Notes under the pieces: generated by a model | Told to the model about the DNA's origin: nothing | Seen by the model: only the letters and a program-made list of their open reading frames with translations | Databases searched by the model: none | From: a virus | Length of the DNA stretch: 40,113 nucleotides | IMG/VR virus record: IMGVR_UViG_3300032163_000042 | Coordinates: 1 to 40,113 of that record | Reading direction: 5' to 3' (one strand) | Translations under genes and position numbers: made by a program | Shown here: piece after piece, positions 25,592 through 31,546 of the stretch | Layout: every line of letters starts with the position of its first letter | Position numbering within the stretch: position 1 is the stretch's first letter

Positions 25592-26049
25592 TACGCCACC
25601 CTATGGAGACGACGATAGGTGGTTCTAATCCTATGACAACATGCACAAACCAATTCGCACTTGGCGATTTCCGCCTCTATTCTTTCCCAAGATAAACACT
25701 GACCGATCATTGTCGAAATATTTCCGCTCTTGTTACTTCTGATATGATCAAAATCCATAGCAATAGACGGCCACTTAGAGCCACAGTCTGTGCATGGCCC
25801 GGCCTTTAAAAGGTCAACTTTCCGATGCCATTCTTGGCGCCGAATTTTCAGGTAATCCCTCGCCCAAAGATTCTTCCAGTTTCTTATCTTATCTTTGTTC
25901 CTCAGGTAGTGGATTTTCATTTGGATTCGGATTTTTTCTTTGTTTATTTGATAATGCTCACGACGATAAACAGCTTGACACGATCGACAGTATCCACCCT
26001 TGAAAGGAACATGGTCTGAACCACCACATTTTGAGCAACTTTTATCCAT
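25591..26049 (-). CDS. HNH homing endonuclease between chaperone and tape measure genes
   Basis: A 152-aa protein. An N-terminal zinc ribbon (C5, C8, C21, C24) is followed by a basic helical linker rich in K, R and W (30-80). The HNH core comprises C86/C89, the DFDH motif at 99-102, and the C135-x-x-C138-H139 end. Its TAA overlaps the ATG of the tape measure gene, and its start is 11 bases after the preceding gene. It thus sits in a junction that is normally tight in tail operons. AT content is higher than in its neighbours. Unlike the HNH at 360-890, I see no duplicated host sequence on either side. Confidence 0.9.
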   Translation of the reverse strand: MDKSCSKCGGSDHVPFKGGYCRSCQAVYRREHYQINKEKIRIQMKIHYLRNKDKIRNWKNLWARDYLKIRRQEWHRKVDLLKAGPCTDCGSKWPSIAMDFDHIRSNKSGNISTMIGQCLSWERIEAEIAKCELVCACCHRIRTTYRRLHRVA

Positions 26050-26059
26050 GACGATATCC

Positions 26060-26605
26060 CTAAGATTGCTCCCCCTTAGGAAGCTTGGGAACTTCTATTC
26101 CATCCAAACGGTCGACAAGCTCATTGAAGAAATTTGTATCTGAAAAGAACTTAATAGATACATTCTCCGGCATCTTATCCGGAAACTTTGGCATCGAATC
26201 CAGACTCGGGTCTGGGCCCACGGGCCTGGTAGGAACCGGCTTCTCCCCGGGTATCTTCAGGTCGTCGATTTTCTTCGGTACCTTGGCAGCTGCCGCCTCT
26301 ACCTCGGCGAGGAGGGCATCACCTTCTGCCTTTTCCGCATCTTCACGGAACATACGCAGGCGCCGTTCATCTTCGGTCTCCAGGAGTCTGACTCGTTCAT
26401 CGTCGCGGTCGTGTTCATCCATGTTCTCGTAGCGGGTTTCCCAGAAATCCTGGAGAATCTCAGGGAGGGGGATATTCTTGACCAAATTCAATGGGATATG
26501 GTACTCTTTACTATACCAACGGTGTAAGTATCTGACCCGGTACTCGGGAGTGTCCGCCATCACCTCGTGAAAAGCGAGTATCTGGATATCCTCGGCGAGT
26601 GACAC
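26060..26605 (-). CDS. Second tail-assembly chaperone-like protein
   Basis: A 181-aa protein with a helical N terminus (LAEDIQILAFHEVMADTPEY, then HRWYSKEYHIPLNLV), a very acidic and charged helix at about 65-105 (DDERVRLLETEDERRLRMF), and a proline-rich linker before a short C-terminal helix. The position directly after the gpG-like gene and before the tape measure fits the second chaperone of the pair. The start is GTG, 9 bases after the preceding stop. In many phages this second product is made by a programmed frameshift; here it has its own start, and I see no slippery heptamer near the junction. Function is inferred mainly from position. Confidence 0.65.
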   Translation of the reverse strand: MSLAEDIQILAFHEVMADTPEYRVRYLHRWYSKEYHIPLNLVKNIPLPEILQDFWETRYENMDEHDRDDERVRLLETEDERRLRMFREDAEKAEGDALLAEVEAAAAKVPKKIDDLKIPGEKPVPTRPVGPDPSLDSMPKFPDKMPENVSIKFFSDTNFFNELVDRLDGIEVPKLPKGEQS

Positions 26606-26614
26606 GAGCAGACC

Positions 26615-27010
26615 CTATCGGCTGGGATCCATCTTCGCCAATTCGGCCCTGGCCTCATCGGCTTTTTTCTTTATATCAGCCTTCCACTCTTGTTCTGTGG
26701 TTTGGATCTTATCATAAACGGCAGCCATAACCTCCTCATCATAAAGCGAAAGTCCATTTTTGCTCTCTTTCCAGAACTCCGGCACAGATAAGGATCGTAT
26801 TTGGATTTCCGCCAAGAGGAGCGCCTGGGAAACAGCTCTAGGACTGGAGTCTTGGACACGTCCACCAAGAAGGTCGCGCATAATCGCATCCCTCTGGAGC
26901 TGTTCGGCCTGACTGAGCACCGGCTTCACCTTAAAAGTGCCCATATACTCCTGGCCGGTGGTGCTGCCAATGACTTTGATATTAAAACTAACGGGTTGTG
27001 GATCAATCAT
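26615..27010 (-). CDS. Tail-assembly chaperone, gpG-like
   Basis: A 131-aa protein. A beta-rich N terminus (PQPVSFNIKVIGSTTGQEYM) is followed by helices with the pattern VPEFWKESKNGLSLYDEEV, typical of phage tail-assembly chaperones (W-x-x-S-x-x-G...L-x-D). The reading frame extends 13 codons further upstream, but the ATG at 27010 has a good ribosome site (AAGGA, 7 nt) whereas the one at 27049 has none. It is the first gene of the minus-strand block in this window, facing the divergent plus-strand genes. No convincing minus-strand promoter was found in the gap, so a phage-specific late promoter is possible. Confidence 0.75.
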   Translation of the reverse strand: MIDPQPVSFNIKVIGSTTGQEYMGTFKVKPVLSQAEQLQRDAIMRDLLGGRVQDSSPRAVSQALLLAEIQIRSLSVPEFWKESKNGLSLYDEEVMAAVYDKIQTTEQEWKADIKKKADEARAELAKMDPSR

Positions 27011-27101
27011 ATCTAATTCCTTATGTGGGTATGGCGTGGACGGCCACATTGCTGCGGCTACATCTCACGCACAGGCAGAAGATTAGGGGCGACGATCGTG
27101 C

Positions 27102-27131
27102 TTGACATGTAGATCCTGTTCCTGTTACTAT
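27102..27131 (+). promoter_or_regulatory. Sigma70-type promoter at the divergence point
   Basis: TTGACA (27102-27107), an 18-base spacer, and TACTAT (27126-27131). The next gene starts 26 bases further on, with a strong AAAGGAGAT ribosome site. It probably drives the 75-aa gene and the SprT-like gene. The sequence before the -35 box (GCTTGACA) recurs at two other promoters. Confidence 0.8.
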
Positions 27132-27156
27132 AGCTTCTAATTAAAGGAGATGGCAG

Positions 27157-27384
27157 ATGTCCGCACCAGATCGTAGCGACGATAGCGTTCGAAAGGTGTT
27201 TGAGGCTATCCAAATAGTTCTGGCCCTGGCCCCGGATTTACGCGTGGGACAAATTATCGACAATGCCGTCTATTATCGCAACACCAAGGGCCATGGGCCA
27301 GATACATTCTATATAGAGAACGAAGACTTGGCGACGGCGATCATCGAATTCTCTGCCGACGCCCTGGCTCTGGTGAGGAAATAA
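27157..27384 (+). CDS. Conserved-looking small protein, function unknown
   Basis: A 75-aa acidic protein (SAPDRSDDSVRKVFEAIQIV, later NEDLATAIIEFSADALALV) that looks alpha-helical with a short beta part in the middle (YYRNTKGHGPDTFYIEN). It has a strong ribosome site and its own sigma70 promoter, and is the first gene of the plus-strand block. Its TAA overlaps the next ATG (TAATG), so it is coupled to the SprT-like gene. The alternation of a predicted recognition-like helix and an acidic surface would suit a small regulator or DNA mimic, but this is speculation. Confidence 0.75.
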   Translation: MSAPDRSDDSVRKVFEAIQIVLALAPDLRVGQIIDNAVYYRNTKGHGPDTFYIENEDLATAIIEFSADALALVRK

Positions 27385-28205
27385 TGGCACACCTGGTCTA
27401 TTACGAGAAAGAAGATAGTCGCCATCCGGATATGCTGGCTGCCGGCTGTACCCAAGCCGAAGCGATTGCCGCCATTACCGAGCTTTTCTCAATCCGACAA
27501 CTGCCTCCCATACCCATCCTTTTTCACCGAGCTAAACCCGGTCGATCCAAGTCCTGGTATCAGCCGCCAGCACCTCTCCACAAAAAGAAAGAGCATATCG
27601 GCATCGAAGAGCGCATGCTCAACTGGCTGACGGTGGCCCACGAATTTGCCCACTATGATCATTACCACGATTATGGGCTGAGGAAACGGGCGCATCGGCG
27701 AGCCCACGACCGGAAAAACACGGTATTGAGACGATGGACCCCCTATAAGGAACCGGTGCGTGAGCGCTGGCATGGGCCAGAGCATCGGCGTATTACCGAC
27801 GAAGTCGTGGACCTGATCAAATCCAAGGGCTGGAACCAGCGACAGCCTTCTTGGAAGCCGGATATGAAGGTGGATGTAGGAGAAACTCGTGTCGCCACCA
27901 TCGAGGCCACGCCCACATTCCAGAGTTGGATGACTAAGAACTGGATTCAATCCAAGACCGAGGAGATTCTTGCCGGCAAAAGCCCGGAGTCACTGACTGC
28001 CGAGGAGCGCCGGGCCATCGCCCTTGAGGTGGGAAGACACTTTTTGCAGACTTTGCCCGATTCTCTCCATTGTACCAAATGTAACCTGCATGTACCCAGG
28101 GCCAAGGTTGGTATCCGGATCATGATCAAGGACGTCCATGGTTTACCCACGAAAATCCTCAGGCAGAGTTATTGCGCCAACTGTAGAGTTAAGAAAGCCA
28201 AGTAA
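27384..28205 (+). CDS. SprT-like zinc metallopeptidase domain protein
   Basis: A 273-aa protein. The zinc-site motif HEFAH is at 86-90, followed by YDHYHDYG. The third ligand is likely H134 in RWHGPEHRRITDEVV, matching the H-G-x-x-F/H pattern of SprT/Spartan-type proteases. The C terminus holds a four-cysteine zinc ribbon (C230, C233, C264, C267). SprT-domain proteins act on DNA-bound or DNA-protein-crosslinked proteins; a phage role in clearing or cleaving host nucleoid proteins is an inference. The 39 residues before the ribbon are helical (EERRAIALEVGRHFLQTL). Its start overlaps the preceding stop and has GAGGAAA as ribosome site. Confidence 0.75.
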   Translation: MAHLVYYEKEDSRHPDMLAAGCTQAEAIAAITELFSIRQLPPIPILFHRAKPGRSKSWYQPPAPLHKKKEHIGIEERMLNWLTVAHEFAHYDHYHDYGLRKRAHRRAHDRKNTVLRRWTPYKEPVRERWHGPEHRRITDEVVDLIKSKGWNQRQPSWKPDMKVDVGETRVATIEATPTFQSWMTKNWIQSKTEEILAGKSPESLTAEERRAIALEVGRHFLQTLPDSLHCTKCNLHVPRAKVGIRIMIKDVHGLPTKILRQSYCANCRVKKAK

Positions 28206-28236
28206 ATTAACTACTTGAAAGAAAGTAGATCCGCGC

Positions 28237-28267
28237 TTGACACCGGGAGACAAAACATGTTATTCTC
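28237..28267 (+). promoter_or_regulatory. Sigma70-type promoter for the DUF932 gene
   Basis: TTGACA (28237-28242) and TATTCT (28262-28267), with a 19-base spacer, longer than ideal. The preceding bases GCGCTTGACA repeat those at 29538-29547. The DUF932 gene starts 53 bases downstream, giving a leader of about 45 nt. Confidence 0.65.
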
Positions 28268-28320
28268 TTCTGGTCACGGTAGGGAGAATAAATCTCCCAC
28301 AGTCGACGCAGGAGTCTAAA

Positions 28321-29520
28321 ATGACTAACCTCTATGAAGCATCGCACCAGTGGGCGAATCGGCCGGACGACGAGCGGTTCGAGTCTTTGGAGGCGATGAA
28401 ACTCTCCTGCCTCAAATATGCTCAGTCGGCTCGCACCGGGACGGCAGCCGTCGCCGACCTCCGAGTCGAGGCCGATAACAATAACCTCCATCTGGTGGGA
28501 ACCACGGGCCAACACGCGAAACTCACCCACTACAGCTTCGGCCAGCTCAGCCGCTTCGCCGGAGCCCCTGCAGAGTATCTGCGACGACTGCCGACCACCC
28601 TCGCGGCCCAGAACATTAACCACGGCCTCAAGAAAGCTGGCGATGGCCACAGCGAAAACAAGCTGAGCCTGCTCTTCCACCAGAATCAGTCGCTGGTCGC
28701 CAGGGCCATCACCACCGATAGCTATGATCGTGTCTGGAATTATGAGGTGATTAAGAAGATCCAGGATCGGCTCTCCCCCGCTGGTTGGGTGACCCCTCCC
28801 TGCCGTCCGGTTCGCAGCGGCCAGGCTGGAACCCGCAAGGCCGTCGCCGCTGATATCCTCCCGAACCAAGGAGATTTTGGTCTAGCAATCAAGGTCGGCG
28901 ACGATATCGCCCCCGGTGCCCTCTGCGCCTCTGACCATGACATGTTCGCCTTCCTCTGCTTGATGGGAAGCGATCAGGGGGTATTCGATGGTCAGAAGCT
29001 CCTCAACCGCGGTGTGTTCATCCAGAACTCTGAAGTGGGCGATTGCAGCCTCAGGTTCAAATTCTTCACCATGGATCAGGTATGTGGGAATTTGATCGCA
29101 TGGGGAACCAGCAATGTCACCGAGATCAGCATCCGCCACGTCAAGGGCGAGTCCCAGCGCCGCGGCAAGACCCTCCAGTCGGCGATGAACCGCTGGAGTC
29201 TGCTAGTGAATCGCCTTCCTTCTAAGGGCCGGATGGAGGCCGACATCAAGTCGGCTCAGGGTTATGAGCTTGGCACTACCAAGGAGGACGTCCTCGACGC
29301 CGTCTTCGGATTCGGGAAGTCGAAGAACCTCGACCGTCTCAACAAGAAGAACCTCGAGGCTGCCTACGATATCGCCGCAGTGACACCACGCTATGGCAAC
29401 CCCAACACTGTCTGGGCAGTCGTCAATGGGCTCACGGAGCTGAGCCAGAAGACCGGCTACGCCGACGACCGGGTTGAGATGGACCTCCAAGCCGGACGAG
29501 TGATGGAAATGGCATTCTAG
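28321..29520 (+). CDS. DUF932 family phage/plasmid-like protein
   Basis: A 399-aa protein of the DUF932 family, found in many phages and plasmids and of unknown biochemical role. Seen: the family's early block LTHYSFGQLSRFAGAPAEYL (an NxL-like region that predicts where the substrate binds is unknown), SLLFHQNQSLVARAITTDSY near residue 120-140, and DVLDAVFGFG near the C-terminal end. The longer open frame begins inside the promoter at 28237; the ATG at 28321 is preferred because it has a CAGGAG ribosome site, 6 nt upstream. It is alone on its transcript: a promoter precedes and a hairpin follows it, which suggests strong early expression of this one protein. Confidence 0.85.
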   Translation: MTNLYEASHQWANRPDDERFESLEAMKLSCLKYAQSARTGTAAVADLRVEADNNNLHLVGTTGQHAKLTHYSFGQLSRFAGAPAEYLRRLPTTLAAQNINHGLKKAGDGHSENKLSLLFHQNQSLVARAITTDSYDRVWNYEVIKKIQDRLSPAGWVTPPCRPVRSGQAGTRKAVAADILPNQGDFGLAIKVGDDIAPGALCASDHDMFAFLCLMGSDQGVFDGQKLLNRGVFIQNSEVGDCSLRFKFFTMDQVCGNLIAWGTSNVTEISIRHVKGESQRRGKTLQSAMNRWSLLVNRLPSKGRMEADIKSAQGYELGTTKEDVLDAVFGFGKSKNLDRLNKKNLEAAYDIAAVTPRYGNPNTVWAVVNGLTELSQKTGYADDRVEMDLQAGRVMEMAF

Positions 29521-29530
29521 AATGATAATG

Positions 29531-29563
29531 ACCGGGGGCGCTTGACATGGCCCCCGGTTTATT
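29531..29563 (+). terminator. Intrinsic terminator after the DUF932 gene
   Basis: A perfect 9-bp GC-rich stem (ACCGGGGGC at 29531-29539, GCCCCCGGT at 29550-29558), a 10-nt loop, and then TTATT. The U tract is short, so termination may be partial. The loop contains the -35 box of the next promoter. Confidence 0.75.
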
Positions 29564-29570
29564 GTAGTAT
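29542..29570 (+). promoter_or_regulatory. Sigma70 promoter overlapping a terminator hairpin
   Basis: TTGACA (29542-29547), a 17-base spacer, TAGTAT (29565-29570). The -35 box is in the loop of the terminator stem and the spacer holds its right arm. The gene it serves starts 26 bases after the -10 box. Confidence 0.85.
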
Positions 29571-29595
29571 ACACTTCCTTTACAGGAGACTATTC

Positions 29596-30039
29596 ATGAG
29601 TGAAGCACAGTCAGAGACGTACGCGACCAAGAAGAAGGAAATTCTACTCAATAACGATCAGGTCTACGATGCTCTACGGAAGATGCAGCCGGACATGGCC
29701 GAGCCGAAGGCGACCGTAGAGCAGGTAATTGGCTTCATCACCGGTGGGCGGACCATGTCCGCCGTTGAAGGGAAGCGAGTGAGCCAGCCCGTGTACCGGG
29801 CCATGAGCGAAGGCGCTCAGGAGGGGATTCTCGACGACAGCGAGTCCATCACCAATCTAGAGACAGGCAGTCCGAATACCGTCTACAGGCTCTTGCGTGT
29901 AAAGAAGCCGGCTCGCGGTAAGGACGCGACCTGGAAGATGCGTGCCCTCCAAGCCGAGGAGGAGATTGCCGAACTGAAGATCCAACTCGAGACGTGCCGT
30001 TCCAGCATCGACCGACTTCAGGCACGTCTGGACGATTGA
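29596..30039 (+). CDS. Coiled-coil protein of unknown function
   Basis: A 147-aa protein with a helical, charged N terminus (YATKKKEILLNNDQVYDALR), a middle region around residues 55-85 that is less ordered, and a C-terminal coiled coil (MRALQAEEEIAELKIQLETC). The ATG at 29596 has a CAGGAG ribosome site; the longer frame from 29542 would start inside the promoter and is rejected. No known family. It is the first gene of the transcript that continues into the RNA ligase, 25 bases away. Confidence 0.75.
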   Translation: MSEAQSETYATKKKEILLNNDQVYDALRKMQPDMAEPKATVEQVIGFITGGRTMSAVEGKRVSQPVYRAMSEGAQEGILDDSESITNLETGSPNTVYRLLRVKKPARGKDATWKMRALQAEEEIAELKIQLETCRSSIDRLQARLDD

Positions 30040-30064
30040 AACCGACGAAAATCCCGGGGACAAA

Positions 30065-31270
30065 ATGAATCCACTTCAGGCAGCACTCAGAAACGGCCGG
30101 ACCCCAGGAGATTTGAGTGCTGCCCTGAATCTCCAAGTCCGTCAACACCCGGAATTCCCGGGCCTTCATCTCTTCAAATACGATCAGATTGCCAGCCCTA
30201 TGGGAGATCCCATTTGCCAGGTAGCGAGGGGAATGATTCTCGACGCCGATAACGACTGGGAAGTGGTCAGCTGGCCTTTCAGAAAATTCTGGAATTACGG
30301 TGAGCCGCTGGCGGCACCTATCGACTGGGAATCGGCGGTTGTACAGGAGAAGCTTGATGGATCGTTGATGAGCCTCTACCACTATCAAGGGGAGTGGCAC
30401 GTAGCCAGCTCAGGCACTCCCGATGGCGGCGGTGACGTCAATGGGATGAATATCACCTTCGCGGATTTGTTCTGGAAGGTTTTCGCCGCCCAGGGAATGA
30501 GCGTCACCGACCTCGATATCGTCGACGTCGATGAACGCACGGGCTCCTCCAGGGACTGGAGTCGATTCACGTTCATGTTTGAGCTGATGACACCCTACAA
30601 CCAGATCGTCGTCCGTCATAAGGGTTCCGGCCTGAAGCTCATCGGCTGCCGGGACCGAATCAGGGGCACGGAGGTATCAATCTACGGCCTTCCCTTCTGG
30701 TCTAAGGTTAAGGCCTTCCCCTTGGGAAGCATGGACGCCATACAAGAGGTTCTCAAAGATATCGACCCCTTCCAACAAGAGGGTTTCGTCGTCGTCGACA
30801 AACACTGGAATCGGATCAAGGTCAAGTCCGAGGACTATGTGCGTTTACATCATCTGCGGGGAAATGGCACTCCCACCCCCAAGAGGGTGTTGCAGACCAT
30901 ACTCTTGGGGGAGACAGAGGAAATCCTCGGCTATTGGCCGGACTGGAGACCTTTGTTTGACAGCGTCGATCAGCGACTGACAGAAATGAAGGAGCGCCTT
31001 GAGTCTTGGTACGAAAATGCCCATGAGCGCCCGCACATACTCGAATTGTTTGCTGGAAGGTCTTTGGCTCCAGCAGAAGCCCAGAAAGAATTTGCAGCCG
31101 TGGCTTGTAAAAGTCCGTGCCCGTCGATATTGTTCCTGCTTCGGGCGGGCAAAATCAAGTCCATACAAGAGGGGCTCAGGGAGCTTAGTGTCGACAAACT
31201 CGCAGATCTTCTCCAGCTACAGGTAATGGAGCCGGCTATATTCATCAGGGAGGAAATCAATGGCGGGTAA
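30065..31270 (+). CDS. RNA ligase, T4 Rnl1-like
   Basis: A 401-aa ATP-dependent RNA ligase that seals 5'-phosphate and 3'-OH RNA ends through a lysyl-AMP. Seen in order: RGMILD (residues 55-60, the upstream Rnl1 motif), motif I EKLDGS with nucleotidyl lysine K96, motif IIIa FMFELMTPYNQIVV, motif IV QQEGFVVVD at about 237-245, and motif V RIKVKS at 250-255. T4 Rnl1 is 374 aa, with its lysine at 99. The C-terminal 140 residues are helical (LTEMKERLESWYENA) and may recognise substrate. No polynucleotide kinase is seen in the window. It may counter host tRNA-cleaving defence as in T4. Ribosome site: GGGGAC upstream of ATG, moderate. Confidence 0.9.
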   Translation: MNPLQAALRNGRTPGDLSAALNLQVRQHPEFPGLHLFKYDQIASPMGDPICQVARGMILDADNDWEVVSWPFRKFWNYGEPLAAPIDWESAVVQEKLDGSLMSLYHYQGEWHVASSGTPDGGGDVNGMNITFADLFWKVFAAQGMSVTDLDIVDVDERTGSSRDWSRFTFMFELMTPYNQIVVRHKGSGLKLIGCRDRIRGTEVSIYGLPFWSKVKAFPLGSMDAIQEVLKDIDPFQQEGFVVVDKHWNRIKVKSEDYVRLHHLRGNGTPTPKRVLQTILLGETEEILGYWPDWRPLFDSVDQRLTEMKERLESWYENAHERPHILELFAGRSLAPAEAQKEFAAVACKSPCPSILFLLRAGKIKSIQEGLRELSVDKLADLLQLQVMEPAIFIREEINGG

Positions 31271-31502
31271 AGCGCATTTTGTCGTCCGATGGAATTTTGA
31301 CCATACCGATCAGGGTACGGTCACCATCGACAGAGACTCGGGTGTATTTTCGGTTAGGCCCTTTCGTCGTCACAGTGCCTATGAATTGCCACTGTCTTTT
31401 GTGGCGCAGATAGTCGCCGAACGTTGTGCCAAGGCCGAGGCTCTAGCCAAACGACTGGCGAGGAAGAACAGAAAAAGAGCGAAGAGGCTTGTCTGTCAGT
31501 AG
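31260..31502 (+). CDS. Small basic protein, function unknown
   Basis: An 80-aa protein. The N-terminal half is beta-rich (AHFVVRWNFDHTDQGTVTID, then GVFSVRPFRRHSAYELPLS), the C-terminal half a strongly basic helix (EALAKRLARKNRKRAKRL). The basic tail suggests nucleic-acid binding. Its ATG lies in the last codons of the RNA ligase (11-base overlap), indicating translational coupling and possibly a functional link with RNA ligation. No family recognised. Confidence 0.7.
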   Translation: MAGKAHFVVRWNFDHTDQGTVTIDRDSGVFSVRPFRRHSAYELPLSFVAQIVAERCAKAEALAKRLARKNRKRAKRLVCQ

Positions 31503-31517
31503 GGGACGTGGTATCTT
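31489..31517 (+). promoter_or_regulatory. Possible sigma70 promoter before the helicase
   Basis: TTGTCT (31489-31494), a 17-base spacer and TATCTT (31512-31517), ending 29 bases before the helicase start. It matches the consensus less well than the other promoters and overlaps the preceding gene's end. Confidence 0.4.
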
Positions 31518-31546
31518 GTCCTGGCGGTAATTCCCTGGAGCATAAG

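Noticed and set aside
26600-26640. Programmed frameshift joining the two chaperone genes
   Set aside because: The second gene has its own GTG start, and no X-XXY-YYZ slippery site is visible near the first stop.
28211-28229. Short inverted repeat CTACTT...AAGTAG before the DUF932 promoter
   Set aside because: Only six pairs and AT-rich, no U tract after it; too weak to call a terminator for the SprT-like gene.
28207-28869. Minus-strand 220-aa reading frame
   Set aside because: Antisense to the DUF932 gene, which has the promoter, ribosome site and family match.
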